In this document: positions 33,712 to 42,783 of the stretch, in pieces
Layout of the letters: each line of letters begins with the position of its first letter
Position numbering within the stretch: position 1 is the first letter of the stretch
Origin: Gaetbulibacter_A aestuarii
GTDB lineage: Bacteria > Bacteroidota > Bacteroidia > Flavobacteriales > Flavobacteriaceae
DNA: 64,000 bases
Assembly: GCF_039537665.1 (NCBI RefSeq)
Contig: NZ_BAABAY010000001.1
Location: forward strand, 1,116,001 to 1,180,000
Direction of reading: 5' to 3'
Program-made: the position numbers and the translations under genes
The notes under the pieces: generated by a model
Databases searched by the model: none
Told to the model about the DNA's origin: nothing
What the model saw: only the letters and a program-made list of their open reading frames with translations

Positions 33712-36700
33712 ATGACATACGATTTTAACACGATAGAAAAGAAGTGGCAGGATTACTGGGCGAAGCATCAAACCTTCAAAGCCGAGAATCACAGTGATAA
33801 ACCTAAGTTTTACGTTCTGGATATGTTTCCTTATCCCAGTGGCGCCGGGTTGCATGTGGGGCATCCTCTAGGTTATATTGCCTCGGATATTTATGCACGA
33901 TACAAACGGCATCAAGGTTTTAACGTTTTGCATCCTCAGGGTTATGATAGTTTTGGCCTTCCGGCGGAACAATACGCGATCCAAACCGGTCAGCATCCGG
34001 CCATCACCACAGCCGAAAATATTAAAACCTATCGTCGGCAGTTAGATCAGATCGGATTCTCTTTCGATTGGTCTCGGGAAGTGCGCACTTCCGATCCGAA
34101 ATATTATAAATGGACACAATGGATTTTTATTCAACTATATAATTCATGGTACAATTACAATAGCAATAAAGCGGAAGATATTTCCAGTCTTATTGCCATT
34201 TTTGAATCTGAAGGAAATACAAAGGTTAATGCGGCTTGCGATGACGATGTTACGCTATTTTCAGCAGCGGATTGGAACCAATTCTCTTCAGAAGAACAAC
34301 AGAAAATATTATTGCAATACCGCCTGACCTATTTGGCGGAAACCGAGGTAAATTGGTGCCCGGAATTAGGAACCGTTTTAGCCAATGATGAGATCGTAAA
34401 TGGGGTTTCAGAACGTGGCGGACATACGGTGATCCGTAAAAAAATGACCCAGTGGAGTATGCGTATTTCCGCTTACGCGGAACGCTTGCTTCAGGGCTTG
34501 GAAAAGATCGATTGGACGGATGCTCTTAAGGAAAGTCAGCGCAACTGGATTGGAAAATCGGTGGGGGCTTCAGTGACATTCCCCATCCTATCCTTCCCCG
34601 GAGGGGAAGAGAAAGCTGGGACTAAAAAACCGGGTTATATGACCGGTGGAAATAATTCGGCGATCCTCTTAGAAAAAGCCAAAGCGATGCGCGCTAATCC
34701 AACGGAAGCGGAAGCTGCACTTTGGTCTCAACTGAGAAATAAAAACTTAGAAAGTAAATTTAGGCAACAGCATTTGATCGGTGATTTTATTGTTGATTTT
34801 GTGTGTTTGAGAAAAAGATTGATCATTGAGGTTGATGGTAAAATTCATGATAGTCAAAAGGAAGCTGATGCCCAACGAACTGAAATTTTAGAGAATGATG
34901 GCTTTAAAGTGATTCGGTTCACCAATGAAGAAGTTTTAGGAAATATTGAAGGCGTATTAAAAAGTATAGAACATGAACTTTCAATTAGAAGTTCAATAGA
35001 ACCGGACTCCGTTCCCCCTCCGGGGGCCAGGGGGATTGAGGTCTTTACTACCCGACCTGATACCATTTTTGGCGTAAGTTTCATGACGCTTGCTCCCGAA
35101 CATGAACTGGTTTCAAAAATAACAACGCCTGCTCAAAAAGCGGAGGTTGATGCCTATGTAGAGGCCACAGCAAAACGCAGTGAGCGCGAACGTATGGCCG
35201 ATGTAAAAACCATAACCGGTGCTTTTACCGGGGCTTATGTGGAACACCCATTTACCAAAGAAGCCATTCCGGTTTGGATTGGTGATTATGTTTTGGCGGG
35301 TTACGGAACAGGCGCTGTAATGTCGGTACCATGCGGCGACCAGCGTGATTACGATTTTGCGAAACATTTTAATCTGCCCATTCCAAATATTTTTGAAGGC
35401 GCGGATATTTCCGAAGAAGCCTTTGCCGATAAAGACAATACGATCATTGCAAATAGTGATTTTCTAAACGGCTTAAACCATAAAGAAGCGACCAAAAAGA
35501 TCATAGAAGCCCTCGAAAAGATCGGGCAGGGTAAAGGGAAAATAAATTACCGTTTGCGCGATGCGGTGTTTAGCCGTCAGCGTTACTGGGGAGAACCGTT
35601 TCCGGTATACTATGTAGATGGTATGCCACAAATGATTGATGCCAAATACTTACCGATTACTCTTCCTGAAGTTGAAAAATATTTACCAACCGAAACCGGG
35701 GAACCACCTTTAGGTAATGCGACGGTTTGGGCCTGGGACACCGATAAAAATAAAGTGGTTTCTAATGATCTGATAGATCATAAAACGGTATTTCCACTGG
35801 AATTGAATACCATGCCGGGTTGGGCGGGAAGTTCGCAGTACTTTAACCGCTATATGGATCCGCATAATGATGAAGCGATCTTTTCACAGGAAGCTATTAA
35901 TTATTGGCAACAAGTGGATCTTTACATTGGTGGTAGTGAACATGCTACGGGACACTTATTGTACTCCCGATTCTGGCAGAAATTCATGTTCGATAAAGGT
36001 TTGGTGCCTTATGATGAATTTGCTAAAAAACTGATCAATCAGGGGATGATTCTGGGGACGAGTGCTTTTATTTATAGAATAAATGAGAAGCCAAATTTCT
36101 TTGTTTCGGGAGAAGTTTATAATAGTTATAAAGATCCTAAAACAAGAAAGGAAACTATAGAATATATTCAAAAGTTTACAGGTCAATCCTTAAGTTCAAT
36201 TCAATTTGATCCAGTTCATGTGGATGTAAATTATGTAAATTCTTCAAACGAAATGGATGTTTCAACATTCCGAAAGTGGATGAAGAAATATAAATATGAT
36301 CATATCAAATTTATAACTACTGAAGAAGAGACCAAAAGAGATTCGTTTACCGTCAATCGGGATGTCGAAAAAATGTCCAAATCCAAATACAACGTCGTAA
36401 ATCCCGACCAAATTTGTGAAGACTACGGTGCCGACAGCCTTCGACTATACGAAATGTTCCTTGGTCCTTTAGAGCAATACAAACCCTGGAACACCGCCGG
36501 TATTACCGGTGTGCATAGTTTCCTTAAAAAATTGTGGAAGCTCTACATGGATGATAATGGCTTAAAAGTTACCGAAACGGAACCTTCAAAAGACAGTTTA
36601 AAAACACTTCATAAAACCATCAAAAAAGTTCAGGAAGATATTGAGAACTTCTCGTTCAACACTTCGGTTTCAACATTTATGATCGCAGTGAATGAACTCA

Positions 36701-37050
36701 CGGCTCAAAAATGCCATTCCAAAGCCATTTTAGAACCTTTGTTAGTGCTCATCTCGCCTTATGCACCGCATATCGCTGAAGAGCTTTGGGAGCGATTGGG
36801 GCACAAAGAGAGTATTGCCACGGCACCTTTCCCGATTTTCGATGAACAGCATTTGGTAGAAAGCAGCAAAAATTATCCGATCTCTTTCAATGGTAAAATG
36901 CGTTTCACGATGGAATTACCCTTGGATATGAGTAAAGAAGACATTGAAAAAGCAGTTCTGGAAAACGAGAAAACACAGGAGCAATTGGCCGGTCGAACGC
37001 CTAAAAAGGTCATTGTAGTGCCCGGGAAGATCGTGAATATTGTTGGATAA
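33712..37050 (+). CDS. leuS: Leucine-tRNA ligase with in-frame DUF559 insertion
   Basis: A 1112-residue class I synthetase that charges tRNA-Leu. The HIGH-type motif is HVGHPLG within FPYPSGAGLHVGHPLGYIAS (near residue 45), the editing-domain motif TTRPDT starts near 446 and KMSKS lies in EKMSKSKYNVVNPDQ (near 887). Between Phe 290 and Ile 442, where other LeuRS proteins have a short linker, stands a 151-residue insertion carrying a complete DUF559 nuclease-like domain (separate entry). A second oddity is a low-GC stretch at about 36060-36360 in the leucine-specific region before KMSKS. The frame is intact, so the gene is presumably functional. A TAAATTTG -7-like element lies at 33679-33686. 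Confidence 0.95.
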   Translation: MTYDFNTIEKKWQDYWAKHQTFKAENHSDKPKFYVLDMFPYPSGAGLHVGHPLGYIASDIYARYKRHQGFNVLHPQGYDSFGLPAEQYAIQTGQHPAITTAENIKTYRRQLDQIGFSFDWSREVRTSDPKYYKWTQWIFIQLYNSWYNYNSNKAEDISSLIAIFESEGNTKVNAACDDDVTLFSAADWNQFSSEEQQKILLQYRLTYLAETEVNWCPELGTVLANDEIVNGVSERGGHTVIRKKMTQWSMRISAYAERLLQGLEKIDWTDALKESQRNWIGKSVGASVTFPILSFPGGEEKAGTKKPGYMTGGNNSAILLEKAKAMRANPTEAEAALWSQLRNKNLESKFRQQHLIGDFIVDFVCLRKRLIIEVDGKIHDSQKEADAQRTEILENDGFKVIRFTNEEVLGNIEGVLKSIEHELSIRSSIEPDSVPPPGARGIEVFTTRPDTIFGVSFMTLAPEHELVSKITTPAQKAEVDAYVEATAKRSERERMADVKTITGAFTGAYVEHPFTKEAIPVWIGDYVLAGYGTGAVMSVPCGDQRDYDFAKHFNLPIPNIFEGADISEEAFADKDNTIIANSDFLNGLNHKEATKKIIEALEKIGQGKGKINYRLRDAVFSRQRYWGEPFPVYYVDGMPQMIDAKYLPITLPEVEKYLPTETGEPPLGNATVWAWDTDKNKVVSNDLIDHKTVFPLELNTMPGWAGSSQYFNRYMDPHNDEAIFSQEAINYWQQVDLYIGGSEHATGHLLYSRFWQKFMFDKGLVPYDEFAKKLINQGMILGTSAFIYRINEKPNFFVSGEVYNSYKDPKTRKETIEYIQKFTGQSLSSIQFDPVHVDVNYVNSSNEMDVSTFRKWMKKYKYDHIKFITTEEETKRDSFTVNRDVEKMSKSKYNVVNPDQICEDYGADSLRLYEMFLGPLEQYKPWNTAGITGVHSFLKKLWKLYMDDNGLKVTETEPSKDSLKTLHKTIKKVQEDIENFSFNTSVSTFMIAVNELTAQKCHSKAILEPLLVLISPYAPHIAEELWERLGHKESIATAPFPIFDEQHLVESSKNYPISFNGKMRFTMELPLDMSKEDIEKAVLENEKTQEQLAGRTPKKVIVVPGKIVNIVG
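34577..35038 (+). mobile_element. DUF559 nuclease-like insertion inside leuS, with inverted terminal palindromes
   Basis: The inserted DNA starts at about 34577 (CATTCCCC...CCCCGGAGGGGAA) and ends at about 35038 (TTCCCCC...GGGGGATTG). The two ends are imperfect inverted copies of one palindromic sequence. Between them, from Met 310 (34639) to about residue 430, is a DUF559-type PD-(D/E)XK domain: NPTEAEAALWSQLRNKNL, FRQQHLIGDFIVDFVC, LIIEVDGKIHD, GFKVIRFTNEEVL. The catalytic acidic residues and the EVDG lysine/glutamate context look intact. The length keeps the leuS frame. There are no intein splice residues (no Cys/Ser start, no His-Asn end), so it should remain in the protein. It could also be translated alone from Met 310. 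Confidence 0.8.
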
Positions 37051-37224
37051 TACGTTGTTTTAAAACTTTCAGATTTTAGCCTTTTCGCGGTACTGAATTA
37101 CAGAATAAATAATTTAACAGTATTTTCACTAAAAGAAAGTGAACAAAAACCCCTTATCACTCAAAATATTCAATTTTTTATTTATAATTTTGCCGCATTA
37201 TTATAAATCTAAACGAGGTTATTT

Positions 37225-38325
37225 ATGAAAATTGGAGTTCCTATTGAAATCAAGAACAACGAAAACCGTGTAGGGATGACACCTTCCGGTGTTTTTGAAT
37301 TAACAAAACGAAATCACACCGTATATATTCAGAAAAATGCGGGTTATAATAGTGGTTTTCTGGATGAAGATTACAAAGAGGTTGGTGCTATTATTTTAGA
37401 CACTATTGAGGAAGTTTACGCTGCCGCGGAAATGATCGTTAAAGTAAAGGAACCCATTGAACCTGAATATAAATTAATTCGTGAGGATCAGGTGGTTTTC
37501 ACTTATTTCCATTTTGCTTCAAGTGAAGTGCTCACCAGAGCGATGATGGATAGTAAAGCAGTTTGTATTGCTTACGAAACCGTGGAAGATCCTGATGGAA
37601 GTTTACCGCTTCTGATACCCATGTCTGAAGTAGCCGGACGTATGTCTGTTCAACAAGGTGCCAAATACCTTGAAAAACCTATTATGGGCCGTGGGATCCT
37701 TCTAGGAGGTGTTCCTGGCGTACCGCCTGCAAAAGTTCTCGTTTTGGGAGCAGGTGTTGTAGGAATTCAGGCCGCTAAAATGGCAGCCGGTTTAGGTGCT
37801 AACGTATTCATTATGGATATCAATATGAAACAATTACGTTACGTGAGTGATATTATGCCGAATAACGTGATTAGTGAATTCTCAAGTGAATATAACATTA
37901 GAAAACATATAAAAGATTCCGATCTTATTATTGGCGGTGTATTGATCAAGGGAGCGAAAGCACCAAAATTAATTACCCGTGATATGCTTAAAGAAATGCA
38001 ACCCGGAACCGTAATGGTTGATGTGGCTGTAGATCAGGGTGGTTGTTTTGAAACGACTGTTCCAACAACACACCAGGACCCAACCTATATTATTGATGAT
38101 GTGGTACATTATTCTGTAGCCAATATGCCGGGTGCTGTGCCTTACACATCTACAATGGCACTTACAAACGTAACCTTACCATACGTTGTAAAATTAGCTG
38201 AAATGGGTTGGAAAAAAGCTTGCAAAAAGAATCCTTCTTTAGCTAAAGGATTGAATATCGTTAAAGGAAAAATCGTGTATCCTGAGATCGCGGAAGCTTT
38301 CGATATGAATTTGGAAACAGTGTAA
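37225..38325 (+). CDS. ald: Alanine dehydrogenase
   Basis: A 366-residue NAD-dependent enzyme that interconverts L-alanine and pyruvate plus ammonia. Motifs are GVPIEIKNNENRVGMTPSGV (3-22), the conserved KVKEP (about residue 74), the Rossmann motif VLVLGAGVVGIQAAKMAAG (about 172) and NMPGAVPYTSTMALTN (about 297). A TAATTTTG -7 element lies at 37185-37192. Monocistronic, or read through into the following peptidase gene 74 bp away. Confidence 0.9.
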   Translation: MKIGVPIEIKNNENRVGMTPSGVFELTKRNHTVYIQKNAGYNSGFLDEDYKEVGAIILDTIEEVYAAAEMIVKVKEPIEPEYKLIREDQVVFTYFHFASSEVLTRAMMDSKAVCIAYETVEDPDGSLPLLIPMSEVAGRMSVQQGAKYLEKPIMGRGILLGGVPGVPPAKVLVLGAGVVGIQAAKMAAGLGANVFIMDINMKQLRYVSDIMPNNVISEFSSEYNIRKHIKDSDLIIGGVLIKGAKAPKLITRDMLKEMQPGTVMVDVAVDQGGCFETTVPTTHQDPTYIIDDVVHYSVANMPGAVPYTSTMALTNVTLPYVVKLAEMGWKKACKKNPSLAKGLNIVKGKIVYPEIAEAFDMNLETV

Positions 38326-38399
38326 AACTGACAAACTTTCACATCGTAAATCTGGCGTTATTTTTGCTATATTAGGTAGTAAACAATTTATTTAAAAAG

Positions 38400-39095
38400 A
38401 TGATAGAATACTATTTAATTATTGGTGCGATTGCTTTAGCGAGCTGGCTGGTGAGTAACAAACTTAAACGTAAGTTTGAAAAATACTCCAAAGTACAGTT
38501 GCATAATGGCATGAGTGGTGCGGAAATAGCTGAAAAGATGCTTTCAGATCACGGCATTACTGATGTTGAAGTGATCTCAACCCCGGGACGATTAACGGAC
38601 CATTATAACCCCAGAAATAAAACGGTTAATTTAAGCGAAGCTGTGTACAAACAGCGAAACGCGGCAGCTGCGGCTGTAGCGGCACATGAATGTGGCCATG
38701 CGGTGCAACATGCAAAAGCCTACAGTTGGTTAACCATGCGATCTGCGTTAGTGCCTGTAGTTAGTGTAACTTCCGGGATGTCTCAGTGGTTAATTATTGG
38801 CGGACTGCTTTTAGGTGGTGCTGCCGGAATCGGTTTAGGCTGGTATGCAGCGGCAGCCGGTGTATTCTTCATGGGATTTGCAACCTTATTTAGCTTTATC
38901 ACCCTTCCTGTTGAGTATGATGCAAGTCACCGTGCTCTGGTTTGGTTGAAGAATAAAAATATCGTTACTCCTGATGAATACAAAGGTTCAGAAGATGCCT
39001 TGAAATGGGCTGCAAGAACTTATGTGGTAGCCGCTATTGGGGCTTTAGCTTCTTTATTGTACTGGGCCCTGGCGATTTTTGGTGGTCGTGATTAA
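38400..39095 (+). CDS. Membrane zinc metallopeptidase, YugP type
   Basis: A 231-residue membrane protease of the Zn_peptidase_2 family. The zinc motif HECGH lies in AAVAAHECGHAVQHAKAYSW (near residue 100), with membrane helices at about 3-20, 120-165 and 200-225, and the late motif TLPVEYDASHRALVWLKN. Its substrate is unknown. It is followed by a terminator. Confidence 0.87.
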   Translation: MIEYYLIIGAIALASWLVSNKLKRKFEKYSKVQLHNGMSGAEIAEKMLSDHGITDVEVISTPGRLTDHYNPRNKTVNLSEAVYKQRNAAAAAVAAHECGHAVQHAKAYSWLTMRSALVPVVSVTSGMSQWLIIGGLLLGGAAGIGLGWYAAAAGVFFMGFATLFSFITLPVEYDASHRALVWLKNKNIVTPDEYKGSEDALKWAARTYVVAAIGALASLLYWALAIFGGRD

Positions 39096-39113
39096 AATAT
39101 ATTAATACTATTG

Positions 39114-39147
39114 AAAAAAACCCTGATAGATTTTATCGGGGTTTTTT
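39114..39147 (+). terminator. Terminator after the YugP-type peptidase gene
   Basis: AAAACCC-GATA and TATC-GGGTTTT with flanking A and T runs. Because this hairpin sits inside the extended upstream frame of the aminotransferase, it supports the later start for that gene. Confidence 0.8.
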
Positions 39148-39206
39148 ATGCTTTCAAGTTGCATTTTCGATATGGCTTTCTGCTCAGAAACCGTATCTTT
39201 ACAGAT

Positions 39207-40355
39207 ATGCAACATACTTCTAAATTACCACATGTAGGCACCAGTATTTTTGCGGTAATGAGTCAATTGGCACGTACCCACAAGGCTATAGATTTATCAC
39301 AAGGATTTCCTGATTTTGACATGGATAAATCACTGATCGATCTTGCTGTTGGTGCAATGCGCGATGGCCATAATCAGTATGCGCCTATGCCCGGTGTTTT
39401 GGAACTGCGCATGGCGATCTCTAAAAAATATGAATTGTTGTATAATAACAGTTATCATCCGGAATCGGAAATTACTATTACTGCCGGGGCAACTCAGGCT
39501 ATTTTCGGGGTCATTTCTGCTTTTATTAAAAAAGGTGATGAGGTGATCCTATTCAAACCGGCTTACGATAGCTATGAACCAACGGTGGAACTGAATGGCG
39601 GTATTCCGGTTTTTGTGGAATTGCAAGGCCCGGATTTTAAAGTGGATTGGAATGCCGTTAAGGCGAAGATTAGTTCGCGTACAAAAATGATCGTGATCAA
39701 TACGCCTCAAAATCCGATTGGAACCGTATTTTCTGAACATGATATGTTGCAATTACAAAAGGTGACAGACCATACGGATATTATGGTTTTGAGTGATGAG
39801 GTTTACGAGCATATTATTTTTGATGATGAAAAACACCAAAGTGCCTGTCGGTTTCCCGGACTCAAATCGAGAACCTTTATCACGGCTTCTTTTGGAAAAA
39901 CCTTTCACAGTACCGGTTGGAAATTAGGCTATTGTTGCGCACCAAAGGCGCTTATGGAGGAATTTCGGAAAGTCCATCAATTCACAGTGTTTTGCGTGAA
40001 TCATCCAACCCAATTGGCCATCGCAGAGTATATGGCAGAGCCTGAACATTACCTTGAGTTATCTACGTTTTATCAGCGAAAGCGTGATTTCTTTTTAAGT
40101 TTGATAGAATCTTCAGCGTTCACTTTTAAACCATCTAAAGGCACTTATTTTCAATTGTTGGATTATTCAAATATCACCAATGAAAAAGATGTGGATTTTG
40201 CCACACGCCTGGTTAAAGAACACGGTTTGGCATCCATACCTATTTCTGTGTTTTATAATGAGCCACCACCTACCAAAGTATTACGTTTTTGTTTTGCTAA
40301 AAAAGAAAGCACCTTAGAACAAGCGGCAAAAATTTTAAATTCAATTTCATCATGA
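39207..40355 (+). CDS. Class I PLP aminotransferase (methionine/glutamine transaminase type)
   Basis: A 382-residue aminotransferase starting MQHTSKLPHVGTSIFAVMSQ; upstream codons are open but run through a terminator. The PLP-lysine motif is SFGKTFHSTGWKLGY (near residue 235), with DLSQGFPDFD near the N terminus and INTPQNPIGTVF in the middle. It resembles the YbdL/kynurenine aminotransferase group that transaminates methionine or its keto acid with glutamine. A nitrilase-family omega-amidase gene overlaps its stop by 4 bp, fitting a glutamine transaminase/omega-amidase pair. A near-consensus TATCTTTA precedes the start. Confidence 0.88.
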   Translation: MQHTSKLPHVGTSIFAVMSQLARTHKAIDLSQGFPDFDMDKSLIDLAVGAMRDGHNQYAPMPGVLELRMAISKKYELLYNNSYHPESEITITAGATQAIFGVISAFIKKGDEVILFKPAYDSYEPTVELNGGIPVFVELQGPDFKVDWNAVKAKISSRTKMIVINTPQNPIGTVFSEHDMLQLQKVTDHTDIMVLSDEVYEHIIFDDEKHQSACRFPGLKSRTFITASFGKTFHSTGWKLGYCCAPKALMEEFRKVHQFTVFCVNHPTQLAIAEYMAEPEHYLELSTFYQRKRDFFLSLIESSAFTFKPSKGTYFQLLDYSNITNEKDVDFATRLVKEHGLASIPISVFYNEPPPTKVLRFCFAKKESTLEQAAKILNSISS

Positions 40356-41131
40356 CAGAAACTTTAAAAATGGCATTGTTACAAGCCGATCTGGTTTGGG
40401 AAGATCCACAAAAAAATCGTGAAAATTTCACTAAAAAAATAGAAGCTATTTCAGATGATGTAGACCTTATTGTTCTACCGGAAATGTTTTCCACAGGTTT
40501 TACAATGAATGCAGCAGAGGTAGCAGAATCTATGAATGGCGATACGGTAACCTGGATGAAAACTATGGCAAAAAATTCCGGAGCGGCAATTACAGGAAGT
40601 TTAGTTATTGAAGAAAATAACAAGTATTACAACCGGATGTTATTTGTGGAACCTTCAGGTAACTTTTCGCAATATGATAAACGCCATACATTTACCTTAG
40701 TTGGAGAAGATAAGATATATACGGCTGGGACTGAAAAACTAATTGTTAACTATAAAGGTTGGAAGATCTGTCCTTTGATTTGTTATGATCTGCGTTTTCC
40801 TGTGTGGGCACGAAATACGGAAGATTACGACGTTTTAATTTATGTGGCAAACTGGCCAACACCAAGGGTTTCTGCCTGGGATGCCTTGCTTGAAGCCCGA
40901 GCCATCGAAAATATGTGTTATTGCATAGGCGTCAATCGTGTGGGGATTGATGGTGTGAATAGTGAATACTCCGGGCACTCGGCGGTATACGATGTTTTAG
41001 GAAAAAGGCTTACTGGTTTTGATCCTAACGAGGAAAAAACGGAAATCGTGACACTCGAAAAGCGCCATATTTCGGCCTATCGAAACAAACTAAAGTTTTT
41101 GCAAGACCGCGATAGCTTTACGCTTAATTAA
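40352..41131 (+). CDS. Nitrilase-family amidohydrolase, probable omega-amidase
   Basis: A 259-residue carbon-nitrogen hydrolase. The Glu-Lys-Cys triad is in LPEMFSTGF (Glu 43), YDKRHTF (Lys about 110) and LICYDLRFPVWAR (Cys about 144). It is closest to the YafV type, which hydrolyses alpha-ketoglutaramate left by glutamine transaminases. The ATGA overlap with the aminotransferase stop supports that coupling. Confidence 0.88.
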   Translation: MTETLKMALLQADLVWEDPQKNRENFTKKIEAISDDVDLIVLPEMFSTGFTMNAAEVAESMNGDTVTWMKTMAKNSGAAITGSLVIEENNKYYNRMLFVEPSGNFSQYDKRHTFTLVGEDKIYTAGTEKLIVNYKGWKICPLICYDLRFPVWARNTEDYDVLIYVANWPTPRVSAWDALLEARAIENMCYCIGVNRVGIDGVNSEYSGHSAVYDVLGKRLTGFDPNEEKTEIVTLEKRHISAYRNKLKFLQDRDSFTLN

Positions 41132-42725
41132 AATTCAAGGTTGTGGGATAACCCCAATCTGCACGGACTTCGATATCCTGGAAATGAATCACAGGTTCAG
41201 GTTCTATCTTTTTTAAATAGTTTCCGGTGTCGTATTTTTTGTTACCATTTAGGTCTTCTATAGCCCGAATAAAATACACTCCGGGAGCAACATTCAAAAA
41301 GTCAACCTGATTACTATTCTCAACGTATCGTTCTTCCTTAACCTCACCGTTTTTATCAGTAAGTTGCATGATTAAGGGTAGTGGTGGATTTGTTAAATAA
41401 AATCGAATCGAGCCGAGATCAGAAGCTTTTCTAGTCCCGATTCTGAAGCTTAAACTATCATTCTTATCGCCAAAAAAGTCGGTTATCGCATCAGGTAAAA
41501 TATCAATAAAATAGCCGTTGTCCTCAGTTTTATCAAAATAAAAATTCAGCTGATTTTGAAGTGTGTCTAATTCCGATCTAAATTCTACAGATGCAGAATC
41601 TTTATCCATAATATGGACTTTTGAAACATCTAAACTGTCAAAAGGAGTACTTCCAACAAGCCTAAAAGGTTCGTCTAATTTTAAACCACCTTTACTTCCT
41701 TCGATAACCAAAGTATCGCGTTTTTGCTCACTAATGCGTACCGTAAAATCCTTTTTAAATTTTGGTGGATGCGTCACTGTAAATAATAGGGTGTCTACAT
41801 CTAACCGTGGCTTGTACCAATAATTCAGCGTATCAGCTTTGGGGTCTTTAGTAACGCGGGATACAAAATCATCGGGAACTTCAGAATTAATTTGAATGTT
41901 CATCCCCTTGTAATCACCTTCGTAACCAAAAGCAATCTTTTCACCGGACAATAACCGTGGTCTGGTAGCATCAAAATCGATATCCTCGTAAAATAATTTT
42001 AAGGTATAGGTGGAATCTGTTGGAACGGTAATAAAGCCTTTATGAAAAGCGATCTGATCTGTTTTTTGTTGAAATTTATTGTCGTTGTTCTCATCTTTTA
42101 AAGCCATCAAAAAGTATGTTCCGGCTTTCAAATTTTCTAATGTGAAAGTGGTTAAACTATCCAGAGTATTGGTGATATAACGCGGGGGTTCTCTGTAAAC
42201 AATGGAGTCGTTAAAGGTAGAATCGGCCTCATAAAGCATCACAGAAATAAAAGTTTGTGGTTTACGGGTTAAGGCATCAATAACCTTTCCTGAAACCTTC
42301 AGAGAATCGATATAATCTCCGGTGGAAAACACGTAACGGTAAAACGGGAAAGGGTTACCTTCATTGTTATCTACAATACTATTCCCGAAATTGAAAGCAT
42401 AAGTGGTATTAGGTTGTAAGGTATCATAAATTTTGATGGTAATTTCCTTACTGGCGCTACCAAGTGGTGTGATTTCCGGTTGTGTTTTCAATGGGGGTGA
42501 GATCACCAACTGCTTTTGAAGATTCTCTAGCTTGATGTACTCATCAAAATATATTTTAATTTCCCTACCTTTAAATTGTGTACTGTAATTTTCGGGCTCT
42601 GTTTTAATCACCGTTGGTGGCGTTTCATCTTTCGGACCGCCCTCCGGATTGCCTCGATTAGCACAATTAATGGCACTTAAGACAATGATTAGTGCCAATA
42701 CAACATTTAAAAACCCTTTCTTCAT
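41124..42725 (-). CDS. Ig-like domain surface lipoprotein
   Basis: A 533-residue lipoprotein. The signal peptide ends in a lipobox SAINC (Cys 21), followed by NRGNPEGGPKDETPP, a flexible start typical of Bacteroidota surface lipoproteins. Next is an SbsA/Big_5 Ig-like domain (about 35-130, with IYFDEYIKLENL and YAFNFGNSIVDNNEGN) and several beta-sandwich stretches with RAIEDLNGNKKYDTG near the end. Probably an envelope structural or adhesion protein; function unknown. It converges on the omega-amidase gene (8-bp overlap). Confidence 0.78.
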   Translation of the reverse strand: MKKGFLNVVLALIIVLSAINCANRGNPEGGPKDETPPTVIKTEPENYSTQFKGREIKIYFDEYIKLENLQKQLVISPPLKTQPEITPLGSASKEITIKIYDTLQPNTTYAFNFGNSIVDNNEGNPFPFYRYVFSTGDYIDSLKVSGKVIDALTRKPQTFISVMLYEADSTFNDSIVYREPPRYITNTLDSLTTFTLENLKAGTYFLMALKDENNDNKFQQKTDQIAFHKGFITVPTDSTYTLKLFYEDIDFDATRPRLLSGEKIAFGYEGDYKGMNIQINSEVPDDFVSRVTKDPKADTLNYWYKPRLDVDTLLFTVTHPPKFKKDFTVRISEQKRDTLVIEGSKGGLKLDEPFRLVGSTPFDSLDVSKVHIMDKDSASVEFRSELDTLQNQLNFYFDKTEDNGYFIDILPDAITDFFGDKNDSLSFRIGTRKASDLGSIRFYLTNPPLPLIMQLTDKNGEVKEERYVENSNQVDFLNVAPGVYFIRAIEDLNGNKKYDTGNYLKKIEPEPVIHFQDIEVRADWGYPTTLNFN

Positions 42726-42783
42726 CCAGAAATTAAAATTTTTTACAAACCTACATAATTTATGTGTATAACGCTTCTATTGT

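Noticed and set aside
34577..35038. Intein inside LeuRS
   Set aside because: No Cys/Ser/Thr at the N-terminal splice site, no His-Asn at the end, and no Hint-domain motifs; the segment is a DUF559 domain with palindromic DNA ends.
33712..37050. leuS broken or frameshifted by the insertion
   Set aside because: The frame is open for 1112 codons and all synthetase signatures (HVGH, TTRPDT, KMSKS) are in the same frame.
39111..39206. 32-codon N-terminal extension of the aminotransferase
   Set aside because: The extension is made of a terminator hairpin and its T-run; homologous N termini begin at the ATG at 39207.
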